Made by a program: the position numbers and the translations under genes
The notes under the pieces: generated by a model
What the model saw: only the letters and a program-made list of their open reading frames with translations
What the model was told of the DNA's origin: nothing
Database searches by the model: none
Source of the DNA: Chimonanthus salicifolius
Taxonomy: Eukaryota > Streptophyta > Magnoliopsida > Laurales > Calycanthaceae
DNA length: 64,000 bases
Reading direction: 5' to 3'
NCBI GenBank assembly: GCA_013350335.1
Contig: CM023532.1
Coordinates: 90,833,383 to 90,897,382, forward strand
Shown: positions 1-11,270 of the stretch, piece after piece
How positions within the stretch are numbered: the stretch's first letter is position 1
Layout: each line of letters begins with the position of its first letter

Positions 1-605
1 GCATTTGTCATCATTGCATGGCATCGTTTTATATGGTTTTAGACACTATGATATTATATATCTTTTGTACTAACTATGTGTTAGCCCTAATTGGAATACC
101 TACTGGGAGCGTTGTTCTAACGTCCTACTTCTACCCTACTGGATGACACTGGAAATCAGGGGAACGATGAATGCAAAAGACGGCCAAGCATAGGAGTTGG
201 GATGATTTAGTTTATATTTTTAATAAATTTACTTATGGACTTTTATTTTGAGTATCTTGACTTCGGAATGTAATAACTTAGATGGATGGATGCTTATTGG
301 GATAATTTTTATATTTGAATGATGATTAAGGACTTGACATACTTTGCTATCTGATTGGAATAGAACTTGGTTCTATTATGTTTCCGCATGTTATGATTTT
401 AATTCCGCAAGTTGATATTGTTATGTGTGAACCGTTTCCATGGACTTAGTCCATGCACACATTGGGTTGGCCAGTTAAGGGTCGTTCTTTAGAAGTTCGG
501 ACATAGCTCACGTCTTGATGTCCCACTCTCTATTTTGTTATTAAAAAAAATATATATACTCTGATTTTACAGAAAGAAACGAGTGAAAAAGGGCGGGGCG
601 TTACA
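1..605 (+). mobile_element. 3' end of a forward family-2 LTR, truncated by window start
   Basis: This stretch matches the last 600 bases of the LTR ending at 34358: the acceptor-like block near 110-150, the oligo-A/TA tract near 542, and the terminal GCGAGTGAAAAAGGGCGG then GCGTTACA. It lies inside a minus-strand LTR. The next five bases (606-610, TCCAA) should be the right target duplication, because intact host copies read CTTCCAAAGTCCGACC at that point. The left end is outside the window, so it could be a solo LTR or the 3' LTR of a longer element. One arm of the conserved U5 hairpin (near 424-470) is mutated. Confidence 0.8.
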
Positions 606-995
606 TCCAAAGCCCGACCCTTAACTTGGCAACCATACATGTGCGTGGACCAAGTCCACTAAAACAGTTCACACGTGCTCAAGTTAAACATGCGGAATAA
701 TCATAGATGCGGAAATATAATAGAATAACAATTCTATTCCATTTTAGATAGCAAGGAGGTCCATCACTTAACAATAATTGTCTTAAGTTAACATATCAAA
801 AGTTAACATTCCAAACCATAGCAAATAATCTACGTTATTATAGTCCAACGAACTAATTACTCAAATACATTATCCATGAGTAACTTAAACAAAATGGAAC
901 TTAATCATCCAAGATCCTAAGCTTGGCTCCGATCACATCCTTCGCTTTGTCCATTTCTTGTGTCATCAACTAAGGTAGAAGTAGGACGTTAGACA
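606..995 (-). mobile_element. Host LTR segment 1 (minus strand, family 2)
   Basis: This is the U5-side part of a minus-strand family-2 LTR. It continues at 4270-4351 after the solo LTR at 996-4269 is removed. It carries the reverse of the GGCCAGTTAAGGGTC block and the conserved acceptor-like region near 975-990. Its outer end lies upstream of the window. Confidence 0.75.
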
Positions 996-1639
996 TGCAA
1001 CGCTCCACCCTTTCCACCCTTCTAAAAATCAGAGTCTGAAAATTTCTTTTGAAAGAAACACAGAGTGAACGAGAGCGGGACCGCAACGACGCGAGTTAAG
1101 TTCAGGCTACTCAAGTCTGAACCTTAACTGGCCACCCATGTGTACATGGACTAGACCATGATAACAAATCACACATGGAACTAAACAATAACTTGCGGAA
1201 TAAACTAGTCTAACTGCGGAAATAGAATGAATAGATAGCAAGTAATAGTCTCAATTAATAATTAACATAAAACAACCATCCATAGTTAATAACCTAATCA
1301 AACCATAGCAAAGTATTAAGTTATTACATGTCCATCAATTATAACTCAAACGTCAATAGATAAAAGTCCTGTTCATCAATCAAGCGCTTAGGCTTGGCTC
1401 CCCTCCCGGTCATCGACCTTTTCTTTCCCTTTCTTTGTACCTGCATTATCCTCTAAGGGTAGAATTAGGGCGTTAGATCAACGCGCCCAGTAGGTTCCCG
1501 ATCAGGGCTACCACATGGTTAGCATATAAAACATGCATATATATATCATAGTACATGATCATCAAAAACATATAAAACCATGCTATGTATGTATGAAAAT
1601 GTAATGAGCCCCACCCCATCACACATACATAGCCATCAC

Positions 1640-1872
1640 TTGACGGGACTCTCACCGTCAAGGTAAATCATAGTACACTTTCATCTGGGTCTCACATGAT
1701 AAGGTAATCCACAGTAATCCTCGTTACCTGTGGAAAGACACTTCATCATTGAGTTGTTTCATATCACTTATTGGTCCTCCTGGCGGGACTCTCATCGCCT
1801 AAGGAGACCAATGTGACACTTATCTTCATGTTACTCTTCCTGGCGGGACTCTCATCGCCTAAGGAGGACGGT
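1640..1872 (-). repeat. Tandem stem-loop cassettes in family-3 LTR
   Basis: Three stem-loops lie in this block. The first pairs CTTGACGG with CCGTCAAG near 1646-1669. The next two pair CTCCTGGCG with CGCCTAAGGAG near 1780 and 1838. All have a loop that reads GATGAGAGTCCC, or close to it, on the minus strand. They are homologous to the CTTGATG...CATCAAG stem-loops of the family-2 LTR near 33422. Confidence 0.7.
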
Positions 1873-2218
1873 AACTCATAATTGCAACACAGCATATCCT
1901 CAATCATCATCCCATGTCTATGCGTGAGATACCAATGCATTGTATGTCATTTGTAAATACATAAACCATCATTCAAAATATGATAAATAATTGTAAGACA
2001 ATATCTCATAAAAACCATCATGAAAACAAGTGTAAATGTGGTTACAAGTAGGTAGGAAACCTACTGAAGATTCACTTCAGTATTTGATCTTTCTTTAGCG
2101 TCACCCGGTCACGACTCGCATGTCGTTCAACTTCCGGTACCTTGTCCATATAACAATCAGTAAATCATACTATCACTTACTTATTCATTCATATCTAAGA
2201 CCCAACCTCATCATGTGG

Positions 2219-3160
2219 GGTTCGGCCATGCCCATGGCCGAACATCACCAACTTAGGATTTAACCTTTTAAAACTACCGATCCATTCCATGTAATGGATC
2301 CACATCAAAACCTATTATCATGATTCATGATCTTACATTTGAAACCTTTTAATTCAATACAAACCTTCCACACAAAATACTCCATATGAAGTGGTCCATT
2401 TAAACCATACCATGATCCATTTATCCCAAAAACAGCCCCATGGGGTTCGGCCATGCACATGGCCGAACCCAATGGTTCTCTTGTTTTAATTTGGTCCATC
2501 CTCTTCCCATGATTTGAATCAATAACTTGACCTTAACATTGATATGGTTCAGCCCTATACCAGCCAGCCAAAAACAGTAAACATATCCTCATTTAATTCC
2601 CATAAAACATCATACTCTTACATGGGTTTTATCACACAAAATCATCAAATATTTTCATGGGGTTCGGCCATCCAAAGTGGCCGAACCCTATGTCCATGTT
2701 TTGGTCCTCTTAAGCATGTTTTAAGTGTCACTTACACATAAAAAAGTCAGTACAATGTTACCATGTTTTTACCCTTCAAAACCATCCAAATAAGTCATCA
2801 CTTTGTCCAAATGACCATAAAACTTCATGGGATTCGGCCATCCGAGATGGCCAATCCCCATGGTCCATTTCATTAGTTTTAATCCATGATTTAGACCCAT
2901 GATACCTTCAGTCCTTATGTCATTCAGACCATATTTTTAACCCTCTTTAAAACATGCATTTGAATCTTAAAGAAACATCAAAAACAGTCCACAAAAACTC
3001 CATGGTTTCTATGTTTCAAAACATCAAAACCAACCTATCTTTTACATGGGGTTCGGCCCTCCATGGTGGCCGAACCCAATGATTATTTTTACCATTTTAA
3101 AAACTTCTATTACTCAAGGTTAAAACCTTGATGCATTCGGCCATAACCATGGCCCAATAC
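2219..3160. repeat. GGTTCGGCCAT hairpin cluster, family-3 solo LTR
   Basis: Six inverted repeats with arms near GGTTCGGCCAT and ATGGCCGAACC and loops of about 4-8 bases sit at roughly 2219, 2448, 2660, 2828, 3050 and 3136. Spacing is irregular (about 90-230 bp). Some arms have point changes. Confidence 0.8.
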
Positions 3161-4269
3161 ACACCCTTTTCTTACAACTTATTTGGCTTGAACACTTAAG
3201 AAATCTTACCAAATTTCCTTAGCCTATGATCCTTACTTCCAGTCCTTCTTTGCCTTCTTTCCTTTGCTGTTTTATGCTTGATCCACTGGTGCAAATACAA
3301 GTACTGGTTCGACCAAGAGAAGAGTTTGGAGAGAGGGAGAGAGAGATGGAAAAACTTAGATTTTCTTGTGTGAAAAACGGCCAACAATGGTGGTCTTTCC
3401 CTTTTGTAGTTTCAGCCCCCACTTCCATTCATTTCCCTCTTTACTGTTGGCAAAATCAATGGGATGTTGGGTGTCAACCAAGACACCCCTTGGTGCCAAA
3501 CGTTGCACCCTTTGGAAATGAACCAATGCATCCATTAAATGAATTGGTGCCGCCCAACCTTGGTGTCCCTTGGCTTTGCCAAGGCACCTCTTCACTCTCA
3601 ACGGCTGGGATTGATTCTCCAAGAGTTATGTGTGATTAACAATACCTTTCCACTTCCTCTTGACTCACTTAACTCGTGATATTTTTATTCTAACCCAACT
3701 CATCCAACTCATCACATTTAATGCACCAAGTTTGAGTCAACTCTTTTCTTAAATCAAACTCTCTCCAAATCAGTCCAACTCAAGCTGAACTAACTCACAC
3801 TTGAGTTCAATTGAGGGTCCACACAGTCATCCGTGGTCAATATGGTCAAACGCGACCCATTGGGTCCCCAATCAGCCCCTTGACCCGTTTTGACAACTTG
3901 ACCCATTAATGGGCTGATTTTGCCACTTTTTAAATGGTTTTCACTTATGCATCAAGCCTACCCATTTTTGTTATACCTGATTTCCAATCAGTTCAGCTTG
4001 ACCCCATTTAATTTGAGCTTACACAATGGTCAAATCATCCATTTTGACCCATTGGGTCCAATTGGGCCCTTTGACCCATTTAGCCATTTTCGACCCAATT
4101 GATGTTCATTACCCATCCAATCAAACTTGACATTTATAATGTGCTCATATGATCTTAATTTGAGCAATGGGCCCCACCATTTCCTTATTTGACATCACAA
4201 AATAATTAATTTAACACATCAGGGGCATTTTCGTAATTATCCACTTCATTGAGAAATTGGGGTGTTACA

Positions 4270-4351
4270 AGACAATGTGCCCCAGTATGTATTCCAATTA
4301 GGGTCAACACATGGGTTAGTATAAAAATCCAAATATAATACATCATGTCTA
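4270..4351 (-). mobile_element. Host LTR segment 2 (minus strand, family 2)
   Basis: Continuation of the LTR at 606-995, beginning with the right AGACA duplication. It matches the reverse LTR block near 54575-54640 (ATTCCAATTAGGGTCAACAC and following). It is broken near 4352 by a forward LTR. Confidence 0.7.
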
Positions 4352-4777
4352 TAACACCTAGGATTTTCAAGTTATCAATATATATGAATTTGCCCATTTA
4401 ATTTGTGAATTTAAATGATATGGACTTTAGATGGGTAAGGTGTTGGGTCAATTGCCCAATTAAGACCCAACGGATTGTGGATATGGTTTCAATTGAAATA
4501 AATGGGTAAGATGTATTCGATTGGGTCAAGATTGTTAATTGGGTCAAAATGCCCAATTGGGACCCAATGGGTCTTGGTTGACTTGGTTGACCACCAAGTG
4601 AGTTCAAGTTTAAATTAAGTGGGGTTGATTAACTTGGAAATGGAATCAAGGGATTGAGTTGATTTCAAATGAGTTAAATTAAAGTGGTGAGTTGAATTAA
4701 AGAGTGAGTGAAGTGTGAAGATGAAGGTGGTGTTGTTTCAAAAACCAAACCAAGGGTTACACATTGGAAGTGTGGGA

Positions 4778-5057
4778 GTTTCATCTCATGGATGAAACCC
4801 CCAAAATGGATCATGAATGGGAAAGTGACCATTTGGTGTTGTTACACAATCCAAGCAAAGGCACACCATTGGGCACATGTAGCTTCATCTCATGGATGAA
4901 ACCCCCAATTGGATCATTAATGGAGGTGGGAGTTTCATCTCATGGATGAAACCCCCAAATGGAGAATTAATTGGGAGGAGGACGGTTTTGGAGTGGTTAC
5001 CCAATTCAAACAAGGCTACACCGTTGGAGCCTTGGAGTTTCATCTCATGGATGAAAC
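4778..5057. repeat. Four hairpins GTTTCATC-TCATG-GATGAAAC
   Basis: Perfect or near-perfect 8-bp arms GTTTCATC and GATGAAAC flank a constant loop TCATG at 4778-4798, 4882-4902, 4932-4952 and 5037-5057. Each is followed by CCCCCAA. The second copy has one T-to-C change in the left arm. Spacing is uneven (50-105 bp). I saw this hairpin nowhere else in the window. Confidence 0.85.
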
Positions 5058-5297
5058 CCCCAAGTGGAGCACTAAGGAGGGAGGTAAATGAGAATGGGAG
5101 TTACACAAAGGGCTTTACCAAAGGCATCACCCTTGGCCGACCACCCTCATTGGAACAAAACAAGTTTGGTTTTCATCTCTCTCTCTCCCTCTCCCTCTTG
5201 GTTGTTTCTCTCCCTCAAACCAACTCTTGGCCGACCACTCCTCAAGACAAAAGACTTAGAGCTTCATCACAAGGTTCTCTCCCTATCACTCAAAGCC

Positions 5298-5300
<3 letters not shown>

Positions 5301-5336
<36 letters not shown>
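5301..5336 (+). repeat. (CT)18 microsatellite in LTR leader
   Basis: Eighteen uninterrupted CT dinucleotides. Equivalent CT-rich leaders occur downstream of the TATA box in the family-2 LTR copies near 30967 and 58395, which suggests a pyrimidine-rich 5' leader expanded by slippage. Confidence 0.9.
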
Positions 5337-5340
<4 letters not shown>

Positions 5341-5787
5341 CTCACTCTCGGCCAAAGGATTAAGAAGGAAGGAGGAAGATGCTAAGGAAGGAAAAGATCC
5401 AAGGAACAAGTCGGAGTGAAGAAAGAAACAGGAGGAGTCACGGAATCGGTAAGTGCTCGATAAATTTCATAAATAAGAAAAGAGGGTCAAGGGTCAAGGG
5501 CAATGGCCGAACCCTAATTTTATTATGGATAAAAGACCCAATGATGAACCATAGGGTTCGGCATGTTGTATGGCCGAACCCCATGAAAAGAGATTGGTTA
5601 TATTTTAATGGATTTCAAAGAATCAATCATAGATGTATAATGGCCATGTGTATGGCCAAACCCCATGAACCATTTTGTGGATCAAAATATGGACTTAGGT
5701 ATGCTTAAATGAATGAAATGTTAATCATGGATAGAATAATGGCAATGTTGTAAATAAGTAAAAATAATGGACCATGGGTTCGGCCAT

Positions 5788-8110
5788 TGTAACACCCCAC
5801 CATTTTCACTCGAAATCAGAGTCTATTTTTTTTTTTAACATAAACAAAAGTGATAAAGAGCGGAATGTTACGAAGCGAGTTAAGTCCAAGCTTCTAAAGC
5901 TCGACCCTTAACTGGCCAACCCTATGTGTGTGCAGACTAAGTCCACCAAGATGGTTCACACACATAAGTTAACATGCGGATAATACCTTATACTGCGAGA
6001 TTAACAATAGGATAACAATCCTATTCCATTTTAGATAGCAAAGTAGTTCAACACTTAACCATAATTATCATAACTTAAATATCCAAACATTAACCATCCA
6101 ATCCATAGCAAATATACCTACATTATTACAATTCCGAATGCTAGCTATTCAAATATATTATCCATGAATAACTTAAACAAAATATAACTTAATCATCCAA
6201 GCTCCTAAGCTTGGCTCCGATCTCGTCCTTCGTTCCGTTCCGTTCCTGTGTCATCACTAGGTAGAAGTAGGACGTTAGAACAACGCACCCAGTAGGTATT
6301 CCGATTAGGGCTACCGCAAGGTTAGTATAAAACATGCATATAACATAATAATGCATGATCATCAAAAACTTACAAAAACAATGCTATGTATGTATGCAAA
6401 TATAATGAGTCCCACCCATCACAAGTATACATAGCCTCTTGATGGGATTCTCATCATCAAGGTACCACCACATAGGTTGTTCGGACGCTCTGACGGAGTG
6501 TGGACCCTCCGGTTTCCTCTTAGTGGGATTCTCATCATCAAGGTACCACCACATAGGTTTTTCGGATGCCCCGACAGAGTGTGGACCCTTCGGTTACATA
6601 ACCATCACCCCATGCCATGCATGAGATATCAATGAATACATGCCATTTGTAATAAAATCTTAGCATTCAAATCCTCTTTGAAACATAATAATTTAACACA
6701 TATCTCATCAAAATCAAGATTAAAACAGCAAGTATAAACCATGGTTACAAAGAGGTAGGAAACCTACACAAAGGTCACTTAAAATGTCCGCTCTTCTTAA
6801 ACCATCACCCGTTCATGATTGCGCACCGTTCAAGAAGTCCCGTTACCTTGTTTATATAACAAGTCAAGACAATATCCACTTGATTTCCAATTAAGTCTAA
6901 GTCCAAAAACCACCTTGTGGGTTTCGGCCATACACCATGGCTGAACCTCACCCACTTGGATTTGATCTCTCTTTTATTCAACTAAGCCCATCCAAGTAAT
7001 TCATTTAAAAATCAGTCCATAAAATGCATAAACAAACCATTCCTCATGGGGTTCGGCCATTCACCATGGCCGAACCCATGATCTTGCATTTTTACCCCTA
7101 TTTACATTTCATGCCATTGTTCATTCTATGGCTATCCCTTCCATTCAAAAACATGCCTAGGTTAATTAATAACCCACCAAATACCCCTTAGTGGGGTTTG
7201 GCCATACAACATGGCCGAACCTCACCATCTTGGGTTTGGTCCCTCTTTCATGTCCTTTGTTCTTTTAACTTAGATATAAGATCATGACCTCTTGATTCCT
7301 TATTCTCGTTACTTATGCACCAATTGTTTAACATAACTAACAATCTATGTCCACTAAACATTACTCCATTTTAACCCCTTCAAAGTCCTTGGCAACCTTC
7401 CATGTTGTTCGGCCATACACTATGGCCGAACCCATGGTTCATAGTTTTTTCACCATATAACATTTTAATATCATGTAACATGATTAATATTCCTCCCTTA
7501 AAAGGTCCTTTTACAAATCTTTAACATGCATCCACTAATTACATCTTTTGAAATCCTTCAAACTTATTAAAACAGTCCACATAATTTAATCTCTAAGAAA
7601 ACCCTCAATCCATAAATGTTATTTGGTGGGTTTCGGCCATACACCATGGCCGAACCTCACCTCTTCTTTTGGTCCAACCATCCAATAAAAATCTTTCTAA
7701 AATACCAACCATCTTCCATCAATTAAACATAAAACATACTATCCATCATTTAAATCCTTTTAAAACTTTTAACAAAACCAAACACCTACACTTATGATTT
7801 CTTTTCCTCAAATCCAACAAAATTAAACCAATATCTTTTTATGGGGTTCGGCCAAACAAAGTGGCCGAACCCTATGATCCATGTTCTTCCCTTTTTAAAC
7901 ATCATTAACCATCAATTACATGCATACATAAAATTGAGAACAAGAAAACAAAATGAAGACTTAAATTTACAACTCTCACTTGTGAAATCATGTGGGACCT
8001 CCTGTCTTCTTGCCTCTTGATCTTTTCTCCTTAGCTTTTGGTCCTCTTGAGCTCTAGGTTAAATTCGAATTTTGTGTTGTGCCTAATGATCTATTTATAA
8101 GATCAAGGTT
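5788..8110 (-). mobile_element. Minus-strand LTR fragment 'F'
   Basis: It begins TGTAACACCCCACCATTTTCACTCG at its 3' LTR end (read on minus). It continues through the conserved U5 block, acceptor-like region near 6250-6285, tandem cassettes near 6439-6600 and hairpins near 6925, 7050, 7200, 7410, 7630 and 7850 to a TATA-like site at 8092-8099. The left target duplication would be GCCAT (5783-5787), which lies in a hairpin arm of LTR E. I could not find its right end or partner duplication. The U3 is missing or unrecognisable after about 8110. Confidence 0.7.
8092..8099 (-). promoter_or_regulatory. TATA-box-like TATAAATA in LTR F
   Basis: On the minus strand this reads TATAAATA, just upstream of the leader and hairpin cluster of LTR F in that strand's direction. 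This is the same relative position as TATAAAAG in the family-2 LTRs. Confidence 0.45.
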
Positions 8111-9039
8111 TGAATGGATGGATGAGATTTTAAGATGGAAAACTAGTGCTTACAATAGGCATGGGAGAATTTGGATTGCTTGGAGGAGGGGTTACAGTGG
8201 AGTGCAAAAAAAGATGAGAAAATATAGGATCTAGATGACTATGACATGGCATGGACGAATTTCACTATGTAGGATTAGGGTTTATGCAATGCAATGAATG
8301 GTGGGGATTAAAAGATGAAATGAATGAATGGATGGATGATGAGGAGGTGACATGGAAGGTTGACCTTGTGAAATTCAAATGGATAAGAGAGCAATTGTGC
8401 AAAATCGTGTGGAGGATTTATGGATTGGGGATGAGGTGTAGGTGATGGCATGGCTTGGGATGCAAGTTATTCTAGATCTAGGGTTTTGTTGAGTGAATGG
8501 CTTAGATTACTTTGGGTTAAGATCTAATGGCTCTATGGTTAATTTGATGCAATAAAATATAAGAATAATGAGGTACTAATGGAGAGTTATGATTTAAAAG
8601 TTGATCAAGAGGGATGATAGAATGAATGATCCTAGGTCTAACATGATGTATGTATGCAATGGATTAGCATGGAGGCTCTAGGGTTTTACCTAGTATGTAT
8701 GCATAAAGTGGATGGTTGTGATGAAATGTCCTATATCTAATGGCTTTCATGAGTGATAGTTGATCTAAATGGATGGATGCTGAAATGATGTATCGATGGT
8801 TATGGTCCTAAAGTTGATCTAGTTGATCGATAGGTTGGATGGCCTAGATTTGATGTCATGCATGTGTGGGTTGGATTTGATGGGTGGCTCTAAGTTTTGA
8901 CCTAATTTTGATGTATTAGATGAGTGGTTAGGATAAAAGGGATGAATGTATTCCTTGGATGTTATGCAAGGTGTGTAATTAATTTTTGGAACTTGGGCTA
9001 AAGTTGGTTTTAGATGTGGATGAAGAAAGTGAACTCGTG
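8111..9039. other. Unassigned low-complexity stretch
   Basis: This stretch is rich in ATGGATG and GATGAATG runs and in phrases such as CTAGGGTTTTG. I see no LTR end, reading frame with a recognisable domain, or hairpin of the types found elsewhere. It could be a diverged U3 or internal region of an old element. Confidence 0.5.
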
Positions 9040-10925
9040 CATATTACGACGCCATTGGGTAGATCCACTACATAAGAAAAATTTGTTGCTCTTGTGTTAT
9101 AGCAGTTGGTGGAGTTAATTTAGAATGTGATTTGCTAGTTTGGGTATGTTTGGTTTTGAAGCCATTTTGGGTTGGGATTGGTTGACGACTTTCAATGTAA
9201 TCTTAGACCTTTCCAAGAGGAAAGTATCTGGTAGAACATCTACAGGTTTGACCTTTAGTGAAAGATTGAGTCTCACCCCTGAACCTTATTTGCCTCGTAA
9301 AAGAGTCTTTGGCCAGGTAGGAAGCTTAGGCTGGAAAAATTCAAAATCTTCAGACATGTAGTTACCTAGAGTGGTGTGCAAATTCCTAGATGTATTTCCG
9401 AAAAAAAAAACTGATTGTTTATCTCCTCATCGAGATATTGAATTTGCTATAGACTCAATTCCTGGTACCTCACTTATATCTACGCATGCATATCGTATGG
9501 CCCAGTAGAACATGAGGAGTTGAGAAATCAGTTGAGTGATTTGTCCAAAGTTAGGTTTGTTAGACCTAGTACTTTACTTTGGGCAGCCCCAGCCTTATTT
9601 GTTAAAAAAAACAAAGATGGTTCGATGATACTTTGTATTGATTATAGACGACTGAATAAAGTTATTATAAAAAATAAATACCCCCTTCCAAGAATTGATG
9701 ACTTGTTCGATCAATTGAGAAGATCCAAGTGTTTCTCTAAATTGATCTTCGATCTAGGTTACCACCAACTGAGAGTAAGAAAATGTGATATTGCCAAGAC
9801 AGCCTTTCGTACAAGATTCGGCCTTTATGAATTTATTGTGATGCAATTTTGAGTGACCAATGCTCCTGTAACGTTCATGGACTTGATGAATAAGATCTTC
9901 AAACCTTATCTAGATTAGTTTGTTGAAGTCTTTATTGATGAGATCCTGATTTATTCGCCAACGGAAGAAGACCATGAACACATTTGAGAATCGTTTTACA
10001 ATTGTTGAAAGACCATCAACTTTATGCCAAATTTAGTAAATGTGAATTTTGGTTGGCTGAAATACAATTTTTAGGCCATGTAGTCTCGGCTGAAGGAGTT
10101 GCAGTGGATCCTGCCAAGGTAGAGGTTGTATTTAAATGGGAATGACCACGAAGTGTTTTTGAATTCGTAGTTTCTTGGGTTAGGCTGGTTAGTACAAGAG
10201 ATTTATTAGAGACTTCTCCAAACTTGCAGCACCTATGACTAGACTGACCAGAAAGGGTGTTAAATTTGTTTAGGGAGAAACTTGTGAACATGCTTTCCAA
10301 GAATTGAAGACAAGATTGACATCCTTGCCAGTGTTAGTAATTCTAGAAAGAGGTCATGGTTATATAGTATATTGTGATGCTTCCAAGGATGGTTTGGGTT
10401 GTGTATTTATGCAAAGGGATCAGGCTATGGTTTATGGTTTTAGACAGTTGAAAGCAATGAACAAAATTATAGCACACACGATCTGGAATTAGCTGCAGTT
10501 GTTTTTGCTTTAAAGATCTGAAGACACTATTTGTTTGGTGAGCACTTTGAAGTGTTCACCCACCACCGTAGCCTCAAATATTAATTCATGCGAAAAGACT
10601 TAAATTTGCGACAGCGCAAGTGGGTGGAATACTTAGGGGACTTTGACTTTGAGATCTCCTATTACCCAAGGAATGCTAATGTGGTTGTTGAGGCCTTGAA
10701 CCGAAAGTCTGAGGGGACTATTCAGATTCTAAAAGACATTCTTCGGGCTTGTGTACTAGACATGAAAGGTAGTTGGGAAGACCATTTGGAGTTTGTTTAT
10801 AATAATTACTATCAATCTAGTATTCAAATGGCACCTTCTGAAGCCTTATACGGCAGACCTTGTAGATTATCTTTGTGTTGGACAGAAGTTAATGAAAAGG
10901 TTATTTTGGGGGAGAGAAAAAAAAT
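9040..10925 (+). pseudogene. Old Ty3/gypsy pol remnant, integrase core deleted
   Basis: Translated pieces in order: the end of an aspartic protease (FEAILGWDWL near 9155), reverse transcriptase (FVKKNKDGS near 9597, [14 protein letters not shown] near 9680, then VFIDEILIYS near 9930 instead of FIDD), RNase H (YCDASKDGLGC near 10370, LNLRQRKWVEYLGDF near 10600) and an integrase C-terminal part (YNNYYQSSIQMAP near 10798). Many stops and shifts break it, for example the stops near 9850, 9916 and 10489. After the RNase H end ALNRKS (near 10705) the reading jumps to the region just after the integrase catalytic glutamate, so the zinc finger and most of the DDE core are gone. The RNase H tail differs from that of elements A and R, so this looks like a separate, older lineage. 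No PBS, PPT or paired LTRs can be tied to it. Confidence 0.85.
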
Positions 10926-11270
10926 TGGAACGGGGTTCCAAAAATAGCAGGTGTTTATTTTTGGAAACTTTTCAAATTTGATGTGCTATCGGGGTCCACA
11001 ATTGTCAAGAAGATCTATTTGAATATTATTATTCAAATTTTAATTTTAGATTCCATTTTGGAAACATTAAAAAAAAAAGCTTTTGTGGGACCCAAGTGAA
11101 CTTATTTTCGGAAGGGATTGATTAGAGAACTTATTTTGAGAAAGTAAGATTTTAAATTAAAACAAAAATTTAACTTGGCAGAGATCTAATTGACCTTGGA
11201 AATTTTTAAGTTGGAGAGTAAGTGGGCCATGATCTCACATGATTTTTGAGGTTAAAAGAGAAATTAATTG
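10926..11270. other. Unassigned AT-rich stretch
   Basis: AT-rich DNA after the pol remnant, with no coding similarity that I recognise. It ends abruptly at a minus-strand LTR fragment that lacks its own end, so the junction near 11270 is probably a deletion breakpoint. Confidence 0.45.

Larger units (their letters stand above)
996..4269 (-). mobile_element. Solo LTR, family 3, minus strand, TSD AGACA
   Basis: The left edge reads TGCAACGCTCCACCC, a decayed form of the terminal TGTAACGCCCC. The right edge reads GGGGTGTTACA. It is flanked by AGACA at 991-995 and 4270-4274, and removing it restores a continuous host LTR. It is homologous in reverse to the solo LTR at 37322-41106 and carries no coding internal region, so it is a solo LTR. 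From left to right (3' to 5' of the LTR) it holds the U5 end, tandem stem-loops near 1640-1870, GGTTCGGCCAT hairpins near 2219, 2448, 2660, 2828, 3050 and 3136, a donor-like GT on the minus strand at 3208-3209, and U3. Length is 3,274 bp. Confidence 0.9.
4352..5787 (+). mobile_element. Forward LTR 'E' (family-2-like), 5' part
   Basis: It starts TATAACACCTAGGATTTTC, a one-base variant of TGTAACACCTAGGATTTTC, the minus-strand end of element R's LTR. It includes the U3 GGGTCAATTGCCC block, four copies of a second hairpin type (4778-5057), a CT microsatellite leader (5301-5336), a donor-like GGTAAGTG near 5448, and GGTTCGGCCAT-type hairpins near 5513-5780. It is interrupted at 5788 inside a hairpin arm, and its 3' part is not seen in this window. 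Confidence 0.65.

Noticed and set aside
2219..3160. CRISPR array (regular repeats with spacers)
   Set aside because: Spacing is irregular, the spacers are related LTR sequence, and the setting is a plant retrotransposon.
3226..3639. A 137-codon open frame in the minus-strand family-3 solo LTR
   Set aside because: It is antisense to the LTR leader and is not kept as a frame in the sister LTR at 37322-41106.
996..4269. A DNA transposon or MITE with terminal inverted repeats TGTAAC...GTTACA
   Set aside because: Its 5-bp duplication, LTR-type internal order, and the same ends on full elements with PBS and gag-pol show it is a solo LTR.
4892..5419. A 175-codon open frame in LTR E
   Set aside because: It runs through the GTTTCATC hairpins, the CT microsatellite and the leader. 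The protein is low-complexity Ser/Leu repeats with no domain.
8111..9039. Internal region belonging to LTR F, with GGTTACA near 8198 as an LTR end
   Set aside because: The sequence after it has no PPT or primer site in either orientation, and no GCCAT duplication follows.
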